A stretch of DNA of 64,000 nucleotides, from the NCBI RefSeq assembly GCF_900156315.1, contig NZ_FTNI01000011.1, positions 124,001-188,000 on the forward strand. The letters run 5' to 3'. Below the pieces are notes generated by a model. The model had not been told where the DNA came from. It saw nothing but the letters and a program-made list of their open reading frames with translations, and made no database searches. The DNA is from Microbispora rosea (lineage in GTDB: Bacteria; Actinomycetota; Actinomycetes; Streptosporangiales; Streptosporangiaceae). The translations under genes were made by a program, and so were the position numbers. Shown in pieces: positions 33,096 through 42,700 of this stretch (positions within the stretch are counted from its first letter, which is position 1; each line of letters begins with the position of its first letter).

Positions 33096-34415
33096 TCAGG
33101 CGCCCAGCACGCCGGGCACGGCCGCGCGGAGGTGTGCGAGGCTCGCGGCCGCGGCGTCCATGGCCCGACCGACCGGCCCGGTGAGCACGCCGTCCCGCTT
33201 CACCACCACGCCGTCGCAGACGACCGTACGGACCAGCCCGGGGTGGCCGGCGAGGACGACGGCGGCGCGCGGGTCGAGCATCGGGGCCATGGCGGGGGTG
33301 CCGGCCTCGACCACGATCAGGTCGGCGCGCTTGCCGGGTGTGAGGCTGCCGGTGACGGCGGACAGCCCGGCCACCGCGGCGCCGTCGGCGGTGACCATCC
33401 GCAGCAGGTCGGCGGCGGCCAGCGGCGCCGGGTCCTGCGTGAACCTATGGTGCGCGAGGGCCGCGCGCATCTGCGTGAACATGTCTCCCGAGGTGGCGAC
33501 CTCGGTGTCGGTGCTGAGGCCGGTGACGAGACCCGCCCGCAGGAGACGGCCGGTGGCGGGCGTGCCGAGCCCGGGCATGGTCATCTCGATGAACGGTGAG
33601 ACGCTCGCGGTCGCGCCCGCGCCCGCGGCGGCCTTCAGCTCGTCGTCGCCGGTCGCGCTCGCGTGCACCAGGGTGATCGTCTCGTCGAGCAGGCCCTCGT
33701 CGTGCAGCCATCCGACGCTGCCCGCCTTGTCGGCGGAGCCGACGTGCATGGTGGTCCGCAGGCCGAGCTCCCGCGCGAGCAGCAGGTCGCGCCGGGCGGC
33801 GGACGGCGCCGACACCTCGGGGCCGCGCGCCGCCAGGGCCATCGTCACGCGGGCGGTGTCGTCGCGGAGCACGTCCCTGACCCGGCGGACGTCCGCGGGA
33901 AGCTCCGCGTCGCTGTGGTCGCCCACCCAGGCGAGCGGGTCGATCTGCGGCCAGCCGTAGGCGAAGACGCCGCGGATCCCGCTGTCGCGCAGCGCGGCCA
34001 CGGCGGCGTCGCTGTGCTCGGGGGTGTTCTGGATGTGGGACCAGTCGACGAGGGTGGTGATCCCGGCCTCCAGCGCGCCGAGCGCGCCGAGCAGGGTGCC
34101 CGCGTAGACGTCCTCGGGCCGGAAGTTCGGCCCGAGCTGGAGGAACGCGGCCCCCAGGTAGTCCATCAGGCTCCAGTCGAGCCCGATGTGGCGCAGCGCG
34201 GACTGCCAGGTGTGGCGGTGGGTGTCGACCAGGCCCGGCATCACCACGCAGCCGGAGGCGTCGACGACGTCCGCGTCCGGGGACGCTCCGGCGGCGGAAC
34301 CGACCGACACGATCACGCCGTCGCGGACGACGACGTCGGCGGGGCCGTCCGGCACCCCAGGGTCCATGCCGATCACGTGGCCGCCGGTGACGATCAGGTC
34401 GTTGCTGAGAGGCAT
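33096..34415 (-). CDS. Amidohydrolase (cytosine deaminase/TrzN-like)
   Basis: 439 residues. It has the TIM-barrel amidohydrolase of the ATZ/TRZ/deaminase branch: metal site HxH in VDTHRHTWQ (about residues 60-68), then RTTMHVGS, LVHASATGDD and the Asp in GLSTDTEVAT, with the C-terminal strand LTPGKRADLIVVEAG. It probably deaminates or dehalogenates a heterocyclic compound in the cytoplasm. The ATG at 34415 is chosen because AGGAGCGAAGG precedes it. On the same strand and upstream lie the DUF3311 and sodium:solute symporter genes, which may supply its substrate; a strong hairpin sits between. Confidence 0.88.
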   Translation of the reverse strand: MPLSNDLIVTGGHVIGMDPGVPDGPADVVVRDGVIVSVGSAAGASPDADVVDASGCVVMPGLVDTHRHTWQSALRHIGLDWSLMDYLGAAFLQLGPNFRPEDVYAGTLLGALGALEAGITTLVDWSHIQNTPEHSDAAVAALRDSGIRGVFAYGWPQIDPLAWVGDHSDAELPADVRRVRDVLRDDTARVTMALAARGPEVSAPSAARRDLLLARELGLRTTMHVGSADKAGSVGWLHDEGLLDETITLVHASATGDDELKAAAGAGATASVSPFIEMTMPGLGTPATGRLLRAGLVTGLSTDTEVATSGDMFTQMRAALAHHRFTQDPAPLAAADLLRMVTADGAAVAGLSAVTGSLTPGKRADLIVVEAGTPAMAPMLDPRAAVVLAGHPGLVRTVVCDGVVVKRDGVLTGPVGRAMDAAAASLAHLRAAVPGVLGA

Positions 34416-34464
34416 CCTTCGCTCCTTCGTCGTTCGAGGTGATGCCTCTTTGTCCCACCGCATG

Positions 34465-34515
34465 CTTGTGGCCGGCTCCACGCGGCGCGCGCCGTCGCGT
34501 CAAGCCGGCCACAAG
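34465..34515. terminator. 13-bp inverted repeat, probable terminator of the symporter operon
   Basis: CTTGTGGCCGGCT pairs perfectly with AGCCGGCCACAAG around a 25-nt loop that is itself GC-rich. It lies 67 bp downstream of the symporter stop and 50 bp upstream of the amidohydrolase start, so it could also be an operator or leader structure for the latter. Confidence 0.6.
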
Positions 34516-34581
34516 TCCGTACGGAGCCCGACCAGGCGGCCACGGTCTGGGAGGACCCCAGGTACACGGTCCCGGAGGACA

Positions 34582-36168
34582 TCAGGAAGCGGGCGCCGTC
34601 GTCTCCAGTTCGTGGACGCGCGGGTCGCCCTGGTCGGCGAAGTAGTCCTCCGCCCGGGTGCCGTCCGGGCCGTCGGCGCTCTTGAGCGCGCGGGCCACGA
34701 AGGTCCCGAGCACGGCGACGACCAGGTTGACGATCAGCGCGAGGAACCCGGCGTACACCGTGATCTTGGTGTCGAACCCGAGCTGCGACAGCGGGAAGGC
34801 CGAGCCGCCGAAGTGGTCGTGGTTGGTGGCCGGGTTGGCGATGTTGTACAGCAGCAGCATCCCGGCCGCCATGCCTGCGGCCCAGCCGGCGATGAGGCCG
34901 CCGCGGTGGAACCACCGGGTGTAGAGGCCGAGGCCCACCGACGGGAGCGTCTGCAGGATGATCACGCCGCCGATGAGCTGCAGGTCGATCGAGAACTGCG
35001 GATCGATGAGCAGGATGCACAGCACCGCGCCGACCTTCACGGCCAGCGACGCGATCTTGCTGGCCGTCGCCTCCTGCGCCGCGGTGGCGTTCCGGTTGAA
35101 GTACTCCCGGTAGATGTTGCGGGCGAACAGGTTGGCCGCGGCGATCGACATGATTGCGGCGGGCACGAGCGCGCCGATGCCGACGGCCGCGAACGCCACT
35201 CCGGCGAACCAGTCGGGGAACACCTTGTCGAACAGCTGCGGCACGATCGTGTTGGAATCCTTGCCGATCGGCGTGACCCCGGCCGCGATCGCCATGTAAC
35301 CGAGCAGCGCGATCAGGCCGAGCAGCAGGCTGTAGGCCGGCAGGGCGGACATGTTCCGCTTGATGACGTTGCGGTTCCGCGAGGCCAGGATGCCGGTGAC
35401 GCTGTGCGGGTAGAGGAACAGCGCCAGCGCCGAGCCGAACGCGAGCGTGACGTACTGGAGCTGGTTGTTCGCGTTGAGCGTGATGCCGCCGGTCCCGGCG
35501 GTGTCGAACTTCTCCTTCGCGGAGCCGAAGATCGCGTCCCAGCCGCCGAGCTTGGCCGGGATGTAGATGATCGCGACCAGGATCACCAGGTAGATCAGCG
35601 AGTCCTTGACGAACGCGATCAGTGCGGGGGCGCGCAGCCCCGACTGGTAGGTGTAGGCCGCGAGGATCGCGAACGCGATGATCAGCGGCAGGTCGCCCGT
35701 CAGCCCCATCGTCTTCAGCACCGCCTCGATGCCGACGAGCTGCAGCGCGATGTACGGCATGGTCGCGACGATGCCGGTGATCGCCACCAGCAGCGCCAGC
35801 GTGGGGGAGCCGAAGCGGACGCGGACGAAGTCGGCCGGCGTGACGAGGTTGTGCACGTGCGAGACCGACCACAGCCGGACCAGCACGAGCATCACCATCG
35901 GATAGACGACCACCGTGTACGGCACGGCGTAGAAGCCCATGGCGCCCGCGCCGAAGATCAGGGCGGGCACGGCCACGAACGTGTAGGCCGTGTAGAGGTC
36001 GCCGCCGATCAGGAACCAGGTGATCCAGCTGCCGAAGCTGCGCCCGCCGAGGCCCCACTCGTCCAGGGTGGCGAGGTCTCCGGGGCGGCGCCAGCGGGCG
36101 GCGAGGAAGCCCATGCCGCTGACGACCAGGAACAGGAGCGTGAAGATGACGATCTCGGTGGTCTTCAC
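34582..36168 (-). CDS. Sodium:solute symporter (SSS family)
   Basis: 528 residues with about 13 membrane helices. SSS signatures: WGLGGRSFGSWITWFLIGGDLYT after the first helix, TPADFVRVRFGS near residue 105, and KDSLIYLVILVAIIYIPAKLGG near residue 185. The fold imports small organic solutes (acids, nucleobases, amino acids) with sodium. The GTG at 36168 is chosen because GGAGGGG is 5 nt upstream and because it overlaps the DUF3311 stop by 4 nt (GTGA). The open frame upstream of this point is non-membrane and not conserved in style. The hydrophilic C-terminus is acidic. Confidence 0.9.
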   Translation of the reverse strand: MKTTEIVIFTLLFLVVSGMGFLAARWRRPGDLATLDEWGLGGRSFGSWITWFLIGGDLYTAYTFVAVPALIFGAGAMGFYAVPYTVVVYPMVMLVLVRLWSVSHVHNLVTPADFVRVRFGSPTLALLVAITGIVATMPYIALQLVGIEAVLKTMGLTGDLPLIIAFAILAAYTYQSGLRAPALIAFVKDSLIYLVILVAIIYIPAKLGGWDAIFGSAKEKFDTAGTGGITLNANNQLQYVTLAFGSALALFLYPHSVTGILASRNRNVIKRNMSALPAYSLLLGLIALLGYMAIAAGVTPIGKDSNTIVPQLFDKVFPDWFAGVAFAAVGIGALVPAAIMSIAAANLFARNIYREYFNRNATAAQEATASKIASLAVKVGAVLCILLIDPQFSIDLQLIGGVIILQTLPSVGLGLYTRWFHRGGLIAGWAAGMAAGMLLLYNIANPATNHDHFGGSAFPLSQLGFDTKITVYAGFLALIVNLVVAVLGTFVARALKSADGPDGTRAEDYFADQGDPRVHELETTAPAS

Positions 36169-36386
36169 CGGCCCCTCCTCGTCGCGCGGTAGACGAGGGT
36201 GGTGGAGGTCACGCCGAGGATGATGAAGGCGAGTTGCAGCCAGTAGAACATCGGGATGCCGAACAGCCGCGGTTCGTCGGCGTTGAACAGCGGCGGGATG
36301 AGCGGGATCGCGATCGGCAGCAGGAGCAGCCAGTTCAGCGGGCTCCGGTCGGGGTTTCGGCCGCGGTCGGCGCGGGGGGTCGTCAC
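36165..36386 (-). CDS. DUF3311 small membrane protein
   Basis: 73 residues with two membrane helices (NWLLLLPIAIPLIPPLFN and FYWLQLAFIILGVTSTTLVY). DUF3311 proteins are regularly the small first partner of an SSS symporter gene, and here they overlap by 4 nt. Likely an accessory subunit of the transporter. GTG start with GGAGAAC upstream. Confidence 0.88.
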   Translation of the reverse strand: MTTPRADRGRNPDRSPLNWLLLLPIAIPLIPPLFNADEPRLFGIPMFYWLQLAFIILGVTSTTLVYRATRRGR

Positions 36387-36625
36387 ACGTTCTCCAATCG
36401 GACACGGACCAGGCGTGCCCGGCAGATCCGCGTGACGGGCCGTCGCGCGGACCAGCGGGACGGTTATTCGGCGGCAGCGTAAGGACCCACAGGTCACAGG
36501 GAGATCACCGATCGCCGAACGGTCGTGTTGGCGCGCCCAGCGACGACAGAGGCTCATGACAATCCGATACCTGACGCTGTCTGACAGGAACGGCCGGTAG
36601 CTTCCCAGCGAAGGGAGGCGATGCG

Positions 36626-37168
36626 ATGCGGTACGTGGCGCTGCTGCGCGGCATCAACGTCAACCCCGCCACCGCGGTGGCGATGGCCGATCTCAGGGCC
36701 CTGCTGGAACGGCTCGGGTACGGGAACGCGCGCACCCACCTGCGCAGCGGGAACGCCCTGTTCACCGCTGGCGGGGACGCCGATTCGATCGCCGCCGCGA
36801 TCGAGCGCGGGCTGCGGGAGGAGCTCGGCCTGTCCGTCGCGGTGATGGTCCGTACGGCCGAGCAGCTTCGCCGCGTGGTGGAGCGCAACCCCCTGGAGGT
36901 GCGGGACCCCGCCAGGTTCGCCGTGGTCTTCCTGTCCCGGCCGCCGGACCGGGAGGGGCTCGCGAGCATCGATCCGGCGGCGTACGCCCCGGAGGAGATG
37001 CGGGTGGGCGAGCGGGAGCTCTACGTCCACTTCCCCGACGGGCTGCGGCGTCCCAAGCTGCCGCCTCTCCTGGAGAAGCACTCGACCGGCCCGGCGACCA
37101 TGCGCAACTGGAACACCGTCACCCGCCTGCTCGCGCTCGCCGAGGACCTCGGGGAAATATCCGGATGA
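36626..37168 (+). CDS. DUF1697 domain protein
   Basis: 180 residues. The family pattern is complete: YVALLRGINVNP at the N-terminus, LLERLGYGNARTHLRSGNALF near residue 30, AEQLRRVVERNPL near 80, and the C-terminal ATMRNWNTVTRLLALA. DUF1697 is a two-ferredoxin-like-fold family of unknown function found across bacteria. GGGAGG lies 8 nt upstream of the ATG. The stop is overlapped by the next ATG (ATGA), indicating translational coupling to an uncharacterised gene. Confidence 0.88.
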   Translation: MRYVALLRGINVNPATAVAMADLRALLERLGYGNARTHLRSGNALFTAGGDADSIAAAIERGLREELGLSVAVMVRTAEQLRRVVERNPLEVRDPARFAVVFLSRPPDREGLASIDPAAYAPEEMRVGERELYVHFPDGLRRPKLPPLLEKHSTGPATMRNWNTVTRLLALAEDLGEISG

Positions 37169-38097
37169 TCGGGCCGGGACGACGCGTCACCATGGGTGCG
37201 ATGACGACACCGAATCTGCCGTACCGCTGGAACCTGATTCGGCCCGACCCGCTGGGCACCCTTCTCGACGGCCGTCCCGAGCCCGACCTGCCCTATCTGG
37301 ACGACCTGGTCGAGTGCGGAGCGAAGGTCCTGGCCCGCAGCGGGGACGGCGACGTGCACTTCGTGGGCCGTTCGGCCGACAGCATCTTCGACCTGCTGTC
37401 GAGCACGCTGTCGGCCACCTCGCGTCCGGACCGGGTGCGACTGCTGCCGTTCTCCTACCGGTTCGAGGAGCCGCCGCGGCCCCACGAGATCCGCCGGTTG
37501 CGCGTCAACCTCCACGCCATGGGCGTCAGCCCGCACGTCCTGGCCCGCCGCAGGCGGCCGATCGTGTTCGCCGACCTCGTCCACCGGGGATACACCTTCA
37601 CCCACTTCTACGAGCTTCTGCGCGACTGGATCGACGACGAGCACGAGGCGTGGGAGGTGATCCGGCTCAAGCTGCGCTTTGTCGGCATCACCGAACGCGG
37701 GAAGACCAGCCCGAAGACGTGGCGCTGGTGGCAGGACTGCGCCTGGACGGCGGAACTGCCGCGCAGCGGGGTCACCAATGTCTCCGTCGACCGCTTCTTC
37801 TGGTTCTACCTCGGGGACCATCAGAAGAAGCTGACGCTGTCCTTCCGCCCCACTCGCTGGGCGGACGAGACAGTGGCCCGGCCCCGGCACGACGAGAAGA
37901 CCCTGGACGCCCTGACCGAGGCGGTCGCCGTCGTCGAACGCGGGCGGACCCCGGAGGTCCGCACCGCGCTGGCCCGCCTCATGGCCCGGGAGCCGTCCTT
38001 CGCGGAACCGTGGCTCCGCTCGCTCACCCTCGAACTCAGGCACGGCACCCCATCGAGGCGCCACCACGTCCGGCGGGGCTCACGCGGGACCCGGTAG
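37165..38097 (+). CDS. Uncharacterised protein, possible phosphoribosyltransferase-like fold
   Basis: 310 residues; alternative starts at 37192 or 37201 would trim 9 or 12. I do not recognise a firm family. Visible features: strand-loop patterns PDRVRLLPFSYRFEE (about 90-104) and HVLARRRRPIVFADLVHRGYTFTHFYELLRDWI (about 125-157), where RRPIVFADLVHRGYTFTH resembles a phosphoribosyltransferase PRPP loop (hydrophobic strand, Asp, then Gly/Thr-rich turn). The middle has many Trp (TWRWWQDCAWTAEL). The C-terminus is Arg-rich. ATGA overlap with DUF1697 suggests that they work together. No signal peptide or TM. Confidence 0.65.
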   Translation: MIGPGRRVTMGAMTTPNLPYRWNLIRPDPLGTLLDGRPEPDLPYLDDLVECGAKVLARSGDGDVHFVGRSADSIFDLLSSTLSATSRPDRVRLLPFSYRFEEPPRPHEIRRLRVNLHAMGVSPHVLARRRRPIVFADLVHRGYTFTHFYELLRDWIDDEHEAWEVIRLKLRFVGITERGKTSPKTWRWWQDCAWTAELPRSGVTNVSVDRFFWFYLGDHQKKLTLSFRPTRWADETVARPRHDEKTLDALTEAVAVVERGRTPEVRTALARLMAREPSFAEPWLRSLTLELRHGTPSRRHHVRRGSRGTR

Positions 38098-38110
38098 GGT
38101 CGGTCTTCTG

Positions 38111-39739
38111 ATGAGCGCCACTCTTGTCGCGAAGGAACTCGCCGCCGGGCACGGCGACCGCGTCCTGTTCGCGGATCTCGATCTGGTCGTCGCGCCCGGG
38201 GACGTCGTGGGGCTGGTGGGGGTGAACGGCGCGGGCAAGTCGACGCTGCTGCGCCTGCTGGCCGGCCTCGACGCACCCGAGCACGGCGGCGTACGGCTCA
38301 GCCCGCCCACCGCCAACGTCGGCCATCTGCCGCAGGAGCCCGAACGGCGGCTCGGTGAGACCGTCGCCGCCTTCCTCGCCCGCCGCACCGGGGTCGCCGC
38401 CGCGCAGCGGGCCCTCGACGCGGCCACCGAGGCGCTCGTGAGCGGCGACCCCGGCGACGCGTACGCCGAGGCCCTCGACCGCTGGCTCGCCCTCGGCGGC
38501 GCCGATCTGGAGGAGCGGGCCGCGGAGGTGGCGGCCGACCTCGGGCTCACGGTCGGCCTGGAGCAGGAGATGACGTCCCTGTCCGGCGGTCAGGCGGCCC
38601 GGGCAGGGCTGGCCTCGCTGCTGCTCAGCCGTTACGACGTGTTTCTGCTCGACGAGCCCACCAACGACCTCGACCTCGACGGCCTGGACCGGCTCGAACG
38701 CTTCGTGGCGGGACTGCGCGCCGGGACCGTGGTCGTGAGCCACGACCGCGAGTTCCTCGCCCGTACGGTGAACAGGGTGGTCGAGCTCGACCTGGCCCAG
38801 CAGCAGGTCCGCGCGTACGGCGGCGGCTACGACGCCTACCTGGAGGAGCGCGAGGTCGCCCGCAGGCACGCGCGCGAGCAGTACGAGGAGTACGCCGACA
38901 CCAGGGCGTCGTTGGAGGCCCGCGCCCGGTCCCAGCGCGCCTGGATGGAGAAGGGCGTCAAGAACGCGCGCCGCAAGGCCCCCGACGGCGACAAGCTCGG
39001 ACGTAAGTTCCGCACCGAGGCGACCGAGAAGCAGGCGGCCAAGGCGCGGCAGACCGAGAGGATGATCGAGCGGCTGGAGGTCGTCGAGGAGCCGCGCAAG
39101 GAGTGGGAGCTGCGAATGGAGATCGCGGCCGCGCCCCGCTCCGGGGCCGTGGTCGCGACGCTGCGCGGAGCGCTCGCGCGACGTGGCGCGTTCACGCTCG
39201 GGCCCGTCGACCTGCAGATCGACTGGGCGGACCGGGTCGCGATCACCGGCGCGAACGGCTCGGGCAAGAGCACCCTGCTCGGCGTGCTGCTCGGCCGGAT
39301 CCCCCTCGACGAGGGGACGGCGGCGCTCGGTCCCGGTGTGGTGGTCGGCGAGATCGACCAGGCCCGCGCCCTGTTCGAAGGCGACGAGCCGCTGCTCGAC
39401 GCGTTCGGCGCGCTCGTCGACCTGCCGCCCGCCGACGCCCGCACGGTGCTGGCCAAGTTCGGCCTGCGCGCCGACCACGTGCTCCGCCCCGCGGCCACGC
39501 TCTCGCCGGGCGAGCGCACGCGGGCGGCCCTCGCCCTCCTCCAGGCCCGCGGGGTCAACCTGCTCGTCCTGGACGAGCCCACCAACCATCTCGACCTTCC
39601 GGCGATCGAACAGCTGGAGTCCGCGCTCGCCTCGTACACGGGGACCCTGCTGCTCGTCACCCACGACCGGCGCATGCTGAAGGCCGTCCACACGACACGC
39701 CGCATCGTCGTCGAAGCGGGCCGGATCCACGAAGCCTGA
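38111..39739 (+). CDS. ABC-F family ATPase (translation factor or ribosome protection)
   Basis: 542 residues with two ATP-binding cassettes in one chain and no membrane region. NBD1: Walker A GVNGAGKST near 40, signature LSGGQ, Walker B VFLLDEPTNDLDLDGLDRLE. A charged helical linker of about 80 residues (RRHAREQYEEYADTR) is the interdomain P-site tRNA-interaction motif. NBD2: GANGSGKST, LSPGERTR, LLVLDEPTNHLDLPAIEQL. ABC-F proteins act on the ribosome; some give resistance to antibiotics, others are housekeeping factors. This one cannot be assigned to a resistance class. The second signature is LSPGE, which is normal for ABC-F. Confidence 0.9.
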   Translation: MSATLVAKELAAGHGDRVLFADLDLVVAPGDVVGLVGVNGAGKSTLLRLLAGLDAPEHGGVRLSPPTANVGHLPQEPERRLGETVAAFLARRTGVAAAQRALDAATEALVSGDPGDAYAEALDRWLALGGADLEERAAEVAADLGLTVGLEQEMTSLSGGQAARAGLASLLLSRYDVFLLDEPTNDLDLDGLDRLERFVAGLRAGTVVVSHDREFLARTVNRVVELDLAQQQVRAYGGGYDAYLEEREVARRHAREQYEEYADTRASLEARARSQRAWMEKGVKNARRKAPDGDKLGRKFRTEATEKQAAKARQTERMIERLEVVEEPRKEWELRMEIAAAPRSGAVVATLRGALARRGAFTLGPVDLQIDWADRVAITGANGSGKSTLLGVLLGRIPLDEGTAALGPGVVVGEIDQARALFEGDEPLLDAFGALVDLPPADARTVLAKFGLRADHVLRPAATLSPGERTRAALALLQARGVNLLVLDEPTNHLDLPAIEQLESALASYTGTLLLVTHDRRMLKAVHTTRRIVVEAGRIHEA

Positions 39740-39782
39740 AAGCCTCCCGCGGCGCGCCAGGAGGTGACCGGACGCCCGTCCG

Positions 39783-42700
39783 TCAGGCTCCGGCGTGCAG
39801 GTAGGGGGCCCACAGCGAGGGCGTCTGCGGGAGCCGGTCGCGTACGGCGCGCACCGCGTGGTGCAGGGCCTCCGCGGACCGGCCGAGGTCCAGGGCTCCG
39901 CTCCCGGTGCGAAGGCTCTGGTAGAAGGCGGCGGCGATCTCCAGAGTGATCGCGTCGTCGATCTCCCACAGGGTGCCGACGACGTGGCGCACGCCGATGG
40001 CCTGGAAGGCCGCGGCGAGCGTGATGGCCTCGTCGAGCAGGTCGCGTCCGCGGTTCAGCCGCTCGACGAGGGCGGCGAGGCGCGGTAGCTCGGCCCGGGC
40101 GGGCTGGGCGAGCTCGACCGTGCCCAGCGTGACGACGTTCATCTGCGCGGTGCTGCAGGCCGACAGGTAGACCAGCTCGGCGTCGCTCAGACCGGCCGCG
40201 GCGAGATCGGCCACGGTCAGCGGGGCCGTCTCGTGGTCTGCCAGCAGCAGCCTGCTCGTCGCCGGATCGAGGGCCTCGCTGACGCCGTGGCACGCGAAGT
40301 GGGCGATCGTCGCGGTCGCCATCGCGGCCAGCACCGCGTCGCGGGCAGGCGAGGTCAGCACGAGCGCGCCGGGCAGTGCGTCCCGGAGCAGCCCGGCCTC
40401 CTGCGCGGCGTAGGGGAGCGGCGCGGCGCCCGGGGTCTGCGGCATCGCGACGACCAGTACCCGGCCGCCGCGGTTACCGGCGGCCGGGGGCGGACGCCGG
40501 GCGTCGAGGAGGGCACGCACCGTCGTGGCGTACGACGAGATCACCCGGTCCAGGGCCGTGCGGCGGCCAGCGGCGCGGTGGTGGCCGGCCGCGTGGATGG
40601 GGAACACGCTCAGCATCCCGCCGGGCACCCACCAGACCCGCGGCAACGGGGTGCCGGGGTCTTGCGGCGTCGGGCAGCCGAGCGCGTCGAGCACCGGAGC
40701 CACCGCGGCGTCCCACAGCCATTCCAGGGTGGCGTTGATGTCGTCCTGCGCCGCCACCCTCTCCCGCCATCCCGCCTCGGGGTCGTCGGCGCCCCGCAAC
40801 GCGGTGAGGAAGGTGTGGAACCGCTCGGGTGCGGCGGCGAGACCGGGCAGCGAAAGGTGGTCGACGCCGTAGGCGGTGAGCAGGATCGCGTCGCTCCGAT
40901 AGCGGCTGACGTTGAACACCACGATCGGGCCGTCTTCGGCGGCGGCGCACAGCTCGGCCATGCCGGGCAGCGGCGGGCTCTGCCGGATGCGGCCCAGCAG
41001 GATCGACCGGCCGGATTCCAGCAGGCGCAGGGCCCGCAGCGCGGGTGGTTCGGACGCGCCTCGCCGCTGCGGCGGCCCGGCGGAGGGGACGGACAGGGCG
41101 AGCGCGGCGGCGTCGGCGGCCAGCCGTGCGTACATTTTCAGCTCCTGCTGCCTGTCGCTCCAGCTCGGCCCCGCCGGAATCGTCCCGGGCAGCAGGGCGA
41201 CCGCGGCCTCCAGCAGGTCCGCGGCGAGCGCCGGCTGCGCGTCGCGCATCAGGTCCGCCGCGGCCCGGGCGGCGGAGATCCGGATGTCCAGCGGGCCCGC
41301 CGGGTCGCCGAGCGCGCTTCGGTAGGCGGCCAGCGCCTCGCCGGCGCCCTCGCCGGACCGCTCGGCCCGGGCGCGCAGCGCATTGCCGAGGAAGGCGACG
41401 TGCACGGCTCGCTGTGGTGAACCCTCCGGGGTCGCCTCAACGGCCTCCCGGGCGACGGTGACGGCGGCTCGCAGGTCATCGGGTGCGCCCGTCGCCCTGG
41501 AGCGGTCGCCGTGGGCCTCGGCTAGCGTCGCCAGGCGGATCGGGCGGGCCGGTGAGCCCGGCGGGGTCGTGTCCACCGCCTCGCGTCCCGCGCTGATCGC
41601 CATGTCGAGGTCCGACACGTTGCCGGTGAGCGCGAACCGGTCGCGCAGCGCCACGCCGAGGTTGTGCAGCACGCCGGCCCGGAACGGACGCCCGGCCGGC
41701 ATCGCGTCCACGGCGTCCCGGAAGGCCTCGACGGCCGCATGGAGGTCGTCGAAATCGCCCTTGCGCCGGTAGCGCACGTGATGTGCCGTGCCCAGGTCCG
41801 ACAGCAGGGTCGCGCGGCGGGGGTGACCCGCGGGGACCCCGCCGACGGCCTGCGCGCCGATCTCGACGGCCGCGTCGAGATCGGCCGACGAGCGGCGGAG
41901 TTCGAACCGCAGCCGCAGGGCGAGGGCCAGGTTGCTCATCCGGGCCGGGCGCTCCGGATCACCGGGCGGGGTCGCGTCGACGGCCTCCCGGCCGGCCTCC
42001 ACGGCTCGCTCGATGTCGCCGGACGCGCCGTCCGTCTCATGGCGCCGCAGGAGCGCGAGGCTCAGGTTGTTCAAGGCGGCGGCGCGCTCCGGCCGGCCCG
42101 GCGGGATAGCGTGTACGGCTTCCTCGCTGAGGGCGATCGCCCGTTCGAGGTCCTCTCGTCCGCCCGTGACGCCGAAGCGGTCGAGCAGGGAGATGCCGAG
42201 GTTGGTGAGCGGCATGCCGCGGTCGCCGGCGGGGGTGCGGGCCAGGGACTCGTCGCCCGCTTCGATGGCGGCCTCGAGATCGCCCATGTCTCCCGTCTGG
42301 TCGAACCTGGTCCGCAGGGCCACGGCGAGGTTGCCGAGGACGTGCGGGGCCGGGCCGTCCTGCGTCGTCAGGGCCTGCCGGCACGCCTCTATCGCGAGGT
42401 CCAGGTCGGCGACGTCGGCTGTGCGGCGGAACCGTGTGATGAGCAGGACGCCCGCGTTGTGCGGGAAACCGGCCGCCTGGAAGGCGGTGATCGCCTCGTC
42501 GAGGTCCGCGGCGTCACCTGTGCGCCCGAACCTCACGTTCAGCGCACCCGCCAGGTTGCCCAGGAAACCGGGGTGGTCGGGGTGGCCGGGCGTGGCGGCG
42601 GCCACGGCCCGGCGATTCGCCTCGACGACCTCGTCCATGTCGGCGGCCGCCTGTGTGATGTCGAACCTGGCGCGCAGCGCCGTGCCGAGAAGCCATTGGT

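Noticed and set aside
36169..36405. N-terminal extension of the symporter frame.
   Set aside because: It overlaps the DUF3311 gene in another frame and is not membrane-like; GTG at 36168 with GGAGGGG is a better start.
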